The notes beneath the pieces were generated by a model, which was not told the DNA's origin, ran no database searches, and saw only the letters and a program-made list of their open reading frames with translations. A stretch of DNA of 64,000 nt, from the NCBI RefSeq assembly GCF_008831285.2, contig NC_045142.1:1059001-1123000 (forward strand), read 5' to 3'. The position numbers and the translations under genes are program-made. This DNA is from Nymphaea colorata (taxonomy: Eukaryota > Streptophyta > Magnoliopsida > Nymphaeales > Nymphaeaceae). Positions 12,501-23,338 of the stretch are shown one piece after another; positions within the stretch are counted from its first letter, which is position 1; each line of letters begins with the position of its first letter.

Positions 12501-13515
12501 AAGAAAAAGTTCGTCCTTATAATGTCCTTCTAGCAGACCGTACATACGGAGGCCAGATTCGAGTTGGTCTAACATTTACATTTACGGTATGACTAGTTAT
12601 TGCAGATTACTGTTATATTTACTGGATACAGTAGGCCACAGATTATACTTGCTGCATTCATTATGTCTCAGTCTATCTGTGACAGATATTGGCATAGTAT
12701 AACTATTTGATAGAGGCTGGAGTATCTTAGGCTGGCATCCGGGTTGCTTGTTTGTCTTCACGGTGGATAATAAAGGTCAAACGATTCACCAGCGAGTAGT
12801 CAACCTTCCACCTATGATAGTAACGAAAGCTGGAAGGCCACTTTATGTTCAGATTCTCTGACATTAGCAGGCTTTTAACAGTCAAAGGCACCAGTCATGT
12901 GTTGGATCCCAGACATCTAAAAGTAACAATAGTTCTCAGTGTGAAATCAAATATACAATGATCATTTATGAAGTGTAACGAGTAAAACATTCTAAAAAAT
13001 TGTAATTGTACATAATACGGTTTGTGGTTTATTTCATTTATAGCATTTCTGATGTAGGGTGTGTTTTTGCTGTTATCACAGCAGGGGTCCTAGCCAAGGC
13101 ATTGATCAGTCTCCGTCTTCTATCATGGGTTTTTTTTGGTTCGGGTGTTTGTGTTGTCGGATCTTTGTATATCTTCTCTTAAATGTGCCACCGCCAAGCA
13201 GGATAAGGAGGTTCCTTATCAAGGGAACCCTATCCTGTCTTTTGCTTCTTGCTTCACTCCTTGCTTGCTGTCTTTCTAGACTTAATATGGAAAACTTAAA
13301 TATTTCAAAATAGGTGTAATACCTTGGGTGCTTTCTCTAGTATCTAGATATCTAGAACTGACTGGTGAATGAGAACCTACAATTCTGAAGTTAGCAATGT
13401 CTAATTATTGACTATAATGTTGTTGGAATTTTAGGGAGAGGATACGGAAGTGCAGAAAAGTTGTGCTGATCCAGAAGAGGAATTTGGTGGGTGGAAACAC
13501 AGTTCATTGGACTAG
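9340..13515 (+). CDS. Single C2-domain protein, elicitor-responsive protein 3-like
   Basis: Five exons join in frame: 9340-9406, 9611-9676, 11619-11757, 12451-12586 and 13435-13515, giving 162 residues, the usual size of small plant C2 proteins. The C2 domain covers about residues 1-125. Visible landmarks are RGMLEVFLVDAKGL (strand 1), MDPYVLIQC with the loop-1 Asp, NPKWNEKF (the NPxWNE motif), and LDEDTFSNDDFVGE, which supplies the acidic loop-3 Ca2+ ligands. The first loop-1 ligand position has Glu (NNTELMG) where relatives often have Asp. C2 domains bind phospholipid membranes, usually with Ca2+. Family members are linked to defence signalling or phloem transport, but that is known from relatives and not shown here. 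A polar, acidic tail (residues about 137-162) follows. Intron 2 is long (1942 nt). All introns are GT-AG. For exon 4 the acceptor after ATGCAG was preferred to one 21 nt upstream because it restores the conserved GETTIYL strand. Confidence 0.88.
9551..9583. repeat. (CT)n microsatellite in intron 1 of the C2 gene
   Basis: A run of about twelve CT units lies inside the first intron, close to the 3' splice site of exon 2. It may act as polypyrimidine sequence. Confidence 0.85.
10217..10264. repeat. 24-bp tandem duplication in intron 2 of the C2 gene
   Basis: Two adjacent copies of ATAACTCCCTTACAAACATT plus four bases start at 10217 and 10241 and differ at the last base only. A (TA)n tract precedes them (about 10172-10195). 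Confidence 0.9.
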
Positions 13516-14257
13516 AGAAAGCAAAGTACGGTGGCCCATGTGGTCTAATTGCAATCCTACCATATCGTTTCTCTTAAGACATAACCAACGAAAAATGAAG
13601 TCATACTGTTTGTTGTGGGTGGCTTGTAAATTATATATGAATTTCCATTTGTTATTGGCACTGTGAGTGCAATTGTCACCTTGTATGTCTACGTGGCTTG
13701 ATACCTCCTACCTAGGGTAGGACCTAGGACGTATTGTTTTCTTCGCTGTACTTGTGTAACTTGTGTAGAGCTTAAGAAATTAGCTCGGTTTGAGAGACAG
13801 CATGAAGTAAGATTGGCCGTTTTTGCTTTTGATTTGCCTTTGTTATAAAAAATTATCAATTGAGTTGTGGGGATGAAGCTGGTGAGCCTCGTACGAATGA
13901 AGAAGAGGTTCATGCAGGATTGTATTAACTGTAAATTGTTGGATTCAGTGCTTCAAAGTTAACGCCACGTAAACCTCTAGTGGTCAGCACTCAACTATGA
14001 AAATATAAAGCTCAAATCGAGTGATCAGACCTTTTAATGAAATGGTACAGTTAAGCAGGTTTTTCTGAAAAAAAGGGAAAAGATTCCACGAACTTTACTG
14101 TTAGGCAAATGAAATGGGCAAAGGATGCATGAAGAAATACATATGATACTAGATATTTCAGAGGCCTAAGTGATGGCAAGATAGGATTGTCAATATTTCT
14201 CAGCACTTGTCTGTTTGAATTATGACTTAGATAATTGCAAGTACGAATGCTGTCCAT
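13516..14257. other. 3' flank of the C2 gene, no other gene seen
   Basis: The beginning is probably the 3' UTR of the C2 gene. I see no other coding signal and no clear structure. Confidence 0.4.
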
Positions 14258-14380
14258 TGGCTAGGTGGGCTCGGCTTAAGACCTTCATGTTTGAATAAGA
14301 GTTCAAAACCTGGGGTGCATCTCTTGTCATAATCTGGACGGCATCTAGCTTGCACAAAAAAAGAAAAATAAAAAAAAGAC
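14258..14380 (+). mobile_element. tRNA-derived SINE candidate with A-rich tail
   Basis: TGGCTAGGTGGG (14258-14269) resembles a pol III A-box and GTTCAAAACC (14301-14310) a B-box about 42 bases later. The sequence ends in an interrupted A-rich tail (about 14356-14378, AAAAAAAGAAAAATAAAAAA). A and B boxes plus an A-rich tail fit a decayed SINE. No target duplication was identified. Confidence 0.5.
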
Positions 14381-16561
14381 AACCTTAACACTTCGATGTT
14401 CACCATTTCAAGCTCATAGAAATTGATATCTTCCTGTCTTGATTCTGCATCCCATGTGGGCATCTCCTTCTGCAAGATAAAGCATATGTGTCTTTCTCAG
14501 TGAAAAACTAGTCAACTGTTCTGTTGATTTGCTAGCTTTGTAATCGGTATGTCATACCCAGTCTACCTATTGTATGCTAATTATGTGCCAATACTAGATT
14601 GATGACGATGCAAAAGGCCAAGGAGGCCTGATGCTTGTAACGGAACCATATTCTCGATTCCAATTCTTTGGAAAGTCTTGCTGTAAAATGTTGGCATATA
14701 GTAGTTAGAACAGCAGCAATAACAAAAAAAGGTTTGTTCTTTTTTTTTTGTTTAGTTGGTGCTTTTTAAAGAATAAGTGGCTTTGCCAAGATTTTGAATC
14801 AATCATCCTTTTAAGATTTCATTTTATTCTCAAATTATATTTCTTTCTCAAAAGCCAAAGTGAAAGCCAGGCCTTGAGCTTTTAACAGGAGCCAAAGTAG
14901 AATGCGACAGGTTCTCTCGACAGCATGAGTTAGCAGCCGCGCAAGAAGTTCATGGAGATTGAACCACAGGTTCCCATCTGACAGTGATGGCCAACTCCAT
15001 TATACCAATCACTTGTGTTCTAATTATGCCCACACTTATGACCTGTCGGAACATGATTTTCTCTTAGAATGGAATGGCACCAAAGCTGTAAACAATCAGG
15101 AGAATAGACATTGTTCAAAAGTGAGTTAATTTGTTCCAGGCCATTGAACTTGTTCCTGTGTGATATAATGCACGATAGATCATGCAATGAAAAGGAAAGA
15201 AGACAAGGACATGTGGCTCATTAGCTTGGAAGATGCAAATATTAAATAGTCCAATATTTTTAATAAAAATTGGGCTTTCTCGTCTTATAAAAGCTCATAC
15301 TTGTCCTTCTGTTTTGAGATGTATGAGATGCCATATTTATTGCATCTAATCTCAACAATTTAATGGATCATGACAAACACTAAGAAAAGAATTGTAGCTT
15401 ATCTTTTATGTTTCTCAAGTTAACAGAAACTTCACTAGAAGTCCTTATTTGATTATTTCTTCATAAAAAGTCTGACCTTTATTAAAGAAATTACCATAAA
15501 AGGTATTTTTTTCCAAAAATTATGGGCAAAAGGTAGGTTGGAAATATGGACAATTCTCCGTTTGAAACATAAGATCAGAAATAGCCTTTTCTTTTTTAAT
15601 TTTTAATTGTTTAGAACTGTTTCTGTTGTCTTAAATACATACACTCGTATTCAAATTCCACCAGTTTCAAGTTGCAGCATAAAAAACTTTCACAGCCATT
15701 AAAGAACACCCAAAAGGATTAATGATATAGAAGGATAGATTGATCCCTTTCTTGTAGTCGACGTAGAATAGCGTGTATGTGTGATGTAGGCTAGAGAGAG
15801 AAACAGTGGCATGCTTTCCTCTCTGTGTAGGTCACTGAGCCCATACTAGAAGATTTACTGTTAGGTGGCATTTCAAAGAGAAGATTGCACCAGGAAACAC
15901 ATGGGTGTTGTTATTGACGGTGACCAGACATGCGCCTCCAACAAGTGAAACTGGTTAACCATCTAATGACAAACACAAGGATCAAGACCCACATGGGCTC
16001 GACATGGCTCGCTTCTACGTCAAGGTGGGTCAGTCAAAGTCCGGTGGCTCATCTTGTCTGCTGCCCGCAATCTCCTTGTCACGATACACCATCTTGCAAG
16101 CGCTTGAAAGCATTCTCAATGTTCAGTGGATCTACAGATTAATCAAAGAACTTCGTTCATTAGTGACGAACATTGGTGGTGTCAATGGATCCGATTTCTT
16201 CAACTGACACCAAATACAAAATCCGATTTCAATAATCAAATCAGGAGAAGAAATCTGATCAGATTAATGGTCGACAAATCCTTGTGCATCATCTAGCCGA
16301 GTGAAGTCAAATGAAGTTTCCAATTAAATTCTTGCCTGTTGGTCCAAAAAAAAAAAGAATCAAACTGAAGAGTTTAATGAATTTCAAGAGCAACTGAAAC
16401 ATTACTTTAACGATTCCATATCTTATATTTCAATGGCATCCTTGATCAGTTAGTTGGTTTGACCTTGACTTGATTACAAGACCAAGATTTCCTCGTTTTA
16501 AAGCCATACCCGCAGAGAGAGAGAGAGAATTAGTTGCAAAGCCAAAAATCTATACTATTTA

Positions 16562-16600
<39 letters not shown>

Positions 16601-17526
16601 GGCACAGACGCAAAAACTTGGAAAAAGAGATCATTTAATCTTTTTGACTCAGTGAAGGTTCATTTGCTGAATTCAAGGCTAGCCGTTCCTTAATTTTATC
16701 ACTAATAAAGGTTACCGTTAATTGCAACATTTCAAACGTTAGGCCGCTAATAACAATCCTTGGGCAGTTTTTAACTCAGGATTATTCTATCTTCAATCTC
16801 AAGTCAAAGCTGAAGACGATCAAATCATGCATTTCTCTGTCATCGTCAATATTTTATTGTATTCTTTCTTTTGTCTCTACGAGCTTTGAGCATCCAAAAC
16901 CACTAGGAATTCTTGTTTGTGAAATTTGAGTCCCCAGCTTTTGCTTTTTTCTACTGCTTCCTTCCCTTCAACTTTTAGTTGCTCGGTTCTTTCAAACGGA
17001 GGCAGCATTTATCACACATATAACTGCCTTCCTACCGCCATTCTTGTTCCAAAGCTTGGAAATGAAGGTGCTCATGCTTTTCATGACATTGAGGGTGCCT
17101 TTAAGTGTAGGTGGAGTCATGTGATCCTCAACCAAATTAAAGAAATCACACCCACATTTCACTTCATCTCCTTCTTCTCTTCTTGTTTCATTAATCATGG
17201 GGTGGTTGCCTTACTCTAGGATTTGTTAATGTAAATGGTCGCTCTCTTGTTGAGATTGGAACCCGTGATCTCCCATTAACTTGCAGAAATCACAAGCCAT
17301 TACAAACATAGGCGGATTCCTCGAGACCTTGGCTTTCTTTACTCTCTTCTCAATCAAAAACCATTTCATTTGCTATAATTGAGCATCCATTATTTCAGTT
17401 TGAAGACAGTGGCGGGAATTTCATTTCCCATTTTACCCTGAAGTCGACTCTCAGGCTTTTCTGGTTTATAGTTATTGCTTCCTCTTCTTTGTTGAAGCTC
17501 AAGTTTCTGTCTTATATTGTGATACC
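14381..17526. other. Intergenic sequence upstream of the DUF547 gene
   Basis: No gene is recognised. (GA)n at about 16515-16528 and (CT)n at 16565-16597 form a complementary pair about 50 bases apart. Open frames at 15930-16207 and 16926-17219 show no domain. The last few hundred bases should contain the promoter and leader of the downstream gene, but no convincing TATA box was found. Confidence 0.4.
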
Positions 17527-20489
17527 ATGAAATTGGAGGATCTCATAACGCGGAACAGGCAGATGGAGCAGAAAAGTATGCAACTGCAAGGGGAGGTAAA
17601 ATTTTTTCCGTATGATCTCAAGGATTCCCGTATTGGTCAATTTCATTTTGAATTTGCTCTTATGGTCCGCACACTAAAGTGGATTCTTTTCAGTGGGTGT
17701 GGGAAGAACACTTGGTTTTTCTCTTTTAAATATTTTGAATTGTTATGTGATAAGAAAATCTGCCTCGTTTATCATGTTTCCTTATATGGGTAGTCTGACA
17801 TGGGTATTCTCAGGTAGAAGAGTTGCAAAAGATATTGCAAGGGCAGCAAGAATTGCAGAAGGCTCTGCAGAATGCGCTTGATAAACCCTTGATGCCTCAC
17901 CGTAACATTTATCCTTCTCTTCCGCATAAGGCATGAAACTTGTCTTTCTTGTTTCAATGACAAATCAGTTCATCAATGGCAGGTTCAATTTAAACATCTT
18001 TTTTCAGGTTCAGCTTCTCATCTCAGAGATTGCTGCAGTTGAGGAAGAGATATCTTATCTTGAAGAGAGAGTTAGAGAACTTAGACTGAGCCTGCATCAT
18101 GAGCAAAAACAAACTGAAGAATCAATAACTCGGAACTCCTTCCAGCAGAGGAACCAACATCATAGAAAATCCTCTGTCGCTCAAACAAGAAGTGAACCTG
18201 GCGATCTACAGCGATCTCCACTACAAAGTGAATGGACATTCTCTTGGAGTCCCTGTTCTGATACCAGAGCACAGGGTTGTGGCAGCAATTTCCACAACCT
18301 CATAGTAAGAGGTAGCAATAGATTTACATCAATTCATGTTCTTCCTCAAGGAGAATTCTTCAATATTATTTTGTAACCATTTACTTTCATTGCAGAAAAT
18401 GAGGAAGGACAGAGATGCCACAATAAGAAAGTCACAGAAGTCTACAGAGAGAAGCCCAACCAACTCTCTGAAGAACTGGTGAAGTGTTTGATCAGTATTT
18501 TTCTAAGACTGAACAGAGGAGCATCGCCTGAAACTGAAACTGCAGCTACTTTTCCTAAGATTGCTCTTTCTTGCATGAGCTCCAGGAGCTTCAGTTCTAA
18601 GCCTTCCCTGAACTCTAGAACACCAATCTCTCTCTCGAATGTTTCGTGTCCTCTGCTTGACCCTTACAACATGGTGGTCAACCACGATTGCATTCCAGGA
18701 GATTTTGGTCCATACAAGAACTTTATTCAGTTAACCAGGAACTCATTGAAAGTTAGCCATATGCCACATTGCATGTCTTATCTTGAAAAGTTGAGGTAAA
18801 CTTACAACCAATGTCGCTTCTTAGATTCGTAGCGTCCCGTTCTGGTTCCTAGGAACAGGACAAGCAACACGGACCACTTGGAGCTCATGTTTAAATCCAT
18901 GCAATTTTGGGAAAGCTCATGTTTAAATCCATGCAATTTTGGGAACATGGCGTTCCTCGTTCAGCATTTGCATGCACCCGCCGTGCCAGTGGCAGAGCCA
19001 CATGGTGGCTAGTGTGGGCAGTTGCCCACACCAGCCTCGCAAACTTTACTTATTTTTATGTTAATAATTTCATACATTTGGTTGGTTATATATATATAGG
19101 TGCCCCTTAAAACATTAAGGTTATTGAACTAATGCCCCCACCAGCCAAAATTTCTGTCTCTGCTAGTGTGCCCTGCCCATGGTGGAATGCTCCACAGGCA
19201 TCCCTCCCGCGAGCAGAAACTACATATCAAACGTCCTCGTATAAAACTTTGAACACTCTCAAGCTTACTTCTTTTCAGAAACTTGATGAACAAGCTGTGC
19301 ACTGTGGATTTGAGGTTCATGACATACAAAGAGAAGTTAGCGTTCTGGATAAATGCATACAATGCCTGCTTTATGCATGTAAGTCTTGCAGAATCTCAGT
19401 ATGTCAAGGATTAGCATCTGCTAGAGTTGCAAAAGCAGTATAGTGTACAACCGCTTTGGAATTGACTGTTTCAGGCATTTCTTCGTTATGGATTGCCTTC
19501 TGCACCAGAAAAATTGCTCGCCCTGATGAACAAGGTAACTTTCAGAGTTACATTTTTATTATCACGTCCAAGTTTTGCAGACAAATCCAGTTTTGATATC
19601 AAATACCTAATCATCGAAGAAACCCATACACCAGGCTGCATTAAACGTGGGTGGTATAGTACTGAACGCAATGGCAATTGAACATTTCATTCTCAGACAT
19701 CCTTCTAAATTTACCAGTGTAAGCTACCTGTATTAGAATGTCCAGATTACATTAATGCTGCATGTTCTCATCCAATTTTTGTCATTATTTAAAAGGGAAA
19801 GATGGACGAGAAACAGAAGCTGTTGAGGCACGTATATGGTTTAGGCTACCCTGAGCCCAATGTGGTTTTTGCTCTCTGCCGTGGCAGCTGTTCTTCCCCT
19901 GCTGTGAGTAATTTCTTCCTCAACCAGCGGTTCGGCGATGCGTCTTATCCTTACCCTGTCACCCCATCTACAACAATTCCCCGGAAATGGCTGTTGGCTG
20001 TCACTGACTTGAAATGGCAGTATTTCTGAAATTGACTTACCATCCTCGACCATAAGAGCGAACAAAATTATATCTGAATAATTAAAAAATTAACCGGAAG
20101 CAACTAAAGTTTACTTGCTCGAAGTTGGCTTGCAGGACTTGGAGGAAACAGATCTAACTTTTTGTTTGTGACAATCATAGGTGAGAGTGTACACTGCAGA
20201 AAATGTGATGAGTGAACTAGCAACAGCTAAAGCAGAGTATTTACAGGCTTCAATTGGAGTTACTTCTAAGAGAAAGATAGTAGTACCCAAGCTACTGCAA
20301 TGGTACATGCATGATTTTGCAGATGACTTAAAATCACTCTTGAAGTGGATTTGCAGTCAATTGCCAAGAACTGCACCTTTGACGAACTCAATAATGGAGT
20401 GCCTGAAAGGAGAAAGGAAGTGGCCGATCCAGCAAATGGTGGAGGTGCAGCCTTATGAGCCTGAATTCCGTTACATACTAGCATTATAG
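17527..20489 (+). CDS. MIP1 leucine-zipper / DUF547 domain protein
   Basis: Nine exons join in frame: 17527-17595, 17814-17930, 18008-18311, 18396-18795, 19279-19378, 19475-19534, 19635-19718, 19796-19903 and 20181-20489, giving 516 residues. Residues about 1-110 are a coiled coil (LEDLITRNRQMEQK, VEELQKILQGQQELQ, AAVEEEISYLEERVREL) of the ternary-complex-factor MIP1 zipper type. A Ser-rich linker contains QLSEELVKCLISIFLRL, conserved in the family. DUF547 (about residues 295-430) has KEKLAFWINAYNACFMH, FLRYGLP, LNVGGIVLNAMAIEHFIL, YGLGYPEPNVVFALCRGS and RVYTAENV. The protein ends with VEVQPYEPEFRYILAL, close to the family's usual end. The molecular function of DUF547 is unknown; the zipper suggests dimerisation. 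Intron 2 starts with GC (AAG then GCATGA) and ends with AG; the only in-frame alternatives hit a stop codon. Intron 4 carries a tandem duplication and a MITE. The protein looks intact. Confidence 0.92.
18882..18945. repeat. Perfect 32-bp tandem duplication in intron 4 of the DUF547 gene
   Basis: Two identical copies of a 32-base unit beginning AGCTCATGTTTAAATCCATG start at 18882 and 18914. No mismatch is visible, so the duplication is recent. Confidence 0.95.
18989..19166. mobile_element. hAT-like MITE in intron 4 of the DUF547 gene
   Basis: The left end AGTGGCAGAGCCACA and the reverse complement of the right end CTAGCAGAGACAGAA form imperfect terminal inverted repeats. Inside is the palindromic word GTGGGCAGTTGCCCAC (about 19013-19030). 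A second element with the same ends and internal word lies at 34688-34858. Ends of the type CAGGGGCAGAG are typical of hAT-derived non-autonomous elements in plants. No 8-bp target duplication could be confirmed. Confidence 0.55.
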
Positions 20490-23338
20490 ACTATTAATTG
20501 TTCCTGTGTACAGGTAAAAACTCGAAAATCTAGCCAGATTGTGCTGCCCATTTTATGTACTCATCTCCAAATGTCCAGTGTATATGCGCCTTGTTAATTT
20601 GTTAAAACTTAAAAGCAGAAGAAATTGTACAAAATGTGTGATGCATATCCTGACAAACCTACCCCAGAATTTATTTCATATCTACTTTTTTGACAATGTA
20701 TCAAATATAAGAATAAAAAAAAATCGGAGGTTTACTATATTAGATGTTTTATTTTACCTCAGACGCCTACGAGTTCGGTGAGAATAGATGTTAAAAGGTT
20801 CTTAACGGGAAAATGTTACTGACCTTTCGAATAGTACATCCCCTGTTCATTTGAAAAGTAAGTCTTAACCTTAGAACGAGAGAAACAAGTTTTCGAGAAG
20901 GCTGCTTCTTGGATTCATATTGTTCGAACATGCAGTTGTCGGACTAAAATCTTATTAGGAGTGTTATATGGCTGAAAACGAAACACAAAAAATGAGATGA
21001 AATGTTAAAACATGTTCATCAACAAGTCATTGCACTAATGGGTCTCCCCTTTGGAAATTCTAAAATTAAAAACGCTGAAGTTTGATTTCCATTCATTTAA
21101 CCGTCTCCTTTGTGAGTAAAGTAAGCGTAAAAATAGAGCATATTCAAACAAGAACGACATGCGTCCGGAGGCGGGGCAGCACACTCTCTGTGGAGTGCGG
21201 TGTGTCAGGGAGTCAAACGTGTTTTACAGGTCTTTCTAGAACGGCGAAGCCTCAAGCTTCGATAGTGAAATTCTGGCGAGCACTGTCGGAACCGGAAAAG
21301 CTCAGCCTGCATGCTCAAAAAAATTGACGGTTGCCAAAAAAAAGGCACAATGGCATGACTTTATTGGTAAGGATCCGCAAGCTCAAACACGACATGTACC
21401 TATTTTTGGAGACGAGCAGCTCTGGAGGAGTTTTCGCCCTCTTTCTCTCTCTTCTTTCTCTCACTCTTCGTGTCTAATTCGTACAGAGAGTCTATATTGG
21501 TTGTTCTATAAGCCGGGCAGAAACCTTCTGTTAGAACAGTACAGAAATGCAAAGTAATCATTCAAGCCTTAATGTGTTCACTAATGTTGGAGAACACGAT
21601 GTATAATCTGTGTTTCGAGTAGAATGTGGCAAGAGTTAAAACTCAAGGCCTAACCACTGTTAATCATTTTGATCTACTTGCGATTGGCATCTTGGTTTCC
21701 TGATCCATGTGCAAATGGAGTCGTCAATAAATGGTCATAGTTGGACGCTTTGCTCATTCATTACTCCTCTCATACTTTTCATTCTGTACCAAGTTTTCTC
21801 TTCAAAATTGTTGTTTTGCTTATTTGACCTTGCACATCTTCTTAGCTTTGACTTTACTTCCTCTATGACATTGAGGTCTTCATTAAATATGTACTAGATA
21901 GAGAGTTTTCATGCTTTTCCACGTGGAATGGCCGAGGTAATCTAGAAATCTGTATGTTCCAACTTCCAAGGCTTTCGAGATGAAAGGCCGATTCTTTTTC
22001 ACTTGAGAGATAGCCACTGATCAGAGCTATTAATGGCCGAAGAAATGAGAAGGAAGGCCCTTAGTTGATTGTTAAAAATAGAATCACGAAAGAATCCAAT
22101 GGTACGTGATATAATTATTCTGTAGTATTAGAATCGCTTTCGATAGCAAAGTTTTCGAAGCATTTTGTCTTCAAGAGGTTTCTGCAGAAAGAGTGAACTG
22201 CGTTATATGGATGAAAATAGTGTATATAACTGTTATAATTTGCTAAACTGAGAAAATAGAAAGAATTATAATGTGTGGCATGTTGAAGGGGTGAACTAAA
22301 AGAATGTGGGTTGAAGGAAGGAAATAATCGAAGTTATAATTTTCAAGATAACCTGGGTGCGAGTCTGAATGTTTTTTCACCTTCATACTGCCGTTGGACT
22401 AAGAAAATTCCTGGAATTCGAGGGCATCTTTGCCAGCCATTCTGCAAATGCAATCAAAGTTCAGAAGAGAAATATCCCCTTATGGATTGAACCAACATAT
22501 GGCAAAGGTGGTTCCTTGCACCCATAATTAACGGATCAATTCTAATTTTGAAGCTTCCCCACTATAAGGCAGGTCGAAAAGAAAATACTGCATTTGTGGT
22601 TAGATCGCAACAAGCATTCTCTCTAAAGCTGGAAGCAATGAGGCTTAGAGGTGCCTGAGCAAATGTGCCCGTGTATGTTCGAGACAATGACGATAGATGA
22701 TTCTCTATTGGCATTGATTGTAGATGATTCTTTGCCTCTAGTCGAGGGTTCCAAAAGGTCCTGATTCACGGGACCATGATCAAGAGCTTTTCTATCTTAT
22801 ATTGGATGCTCATTTGATGGGCCAGGTAAATTCTCTTCTGAAGAAAAATTATATTCACCCCTTAACCCCCACCAAACACAGGTGAAGTTCACCCCTCCGT
22901 AAATTACTTTATTAATTAAAATAGAGAAAAAGAGAGACAAACATGATCTTAAAGATTTCTCTATTACACAAGAGACGCCCCCATGCAGTCTTGTTGGCAG
23001 TCATTGAAAGGTCCTGATAAGTTGTTTCTTGTCTTGCAGAGTGCTTAAAACAAGTAATGAATATACATGTGGACCTTACCCTGCTGTATTTAGCTTAGGC
23101 AAAGAAGGCTGTTATTGGCTTGACCACGGGATTTCAACAGATCATACCATCTTCCTTTTTTGTTACGAGGATCTTTGTACAATTGTCCTTCCAATTTCTG
23201 CATAGTGAGCTTGATCTGACATTTTGCAACATTCCAGGAAATTATCCAAACGTGTATCTGTGATTCTGTGATTATCTATCTATCTTACCAAAATTCCAGA
23301 CAGATAACAAAATTCAGTTCTTCACAAGTTGCCTGGTG
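20490..23338. other. Intergenic sequence between two convergent genes
   Basis: The 3' ends of the DUF547 gene (+) and the CHX gene (-) face each other here. The open frames at 21082-21557 (+) show no recognisable domain. No repeat array or element end is obvious. Confidence 0.4.
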
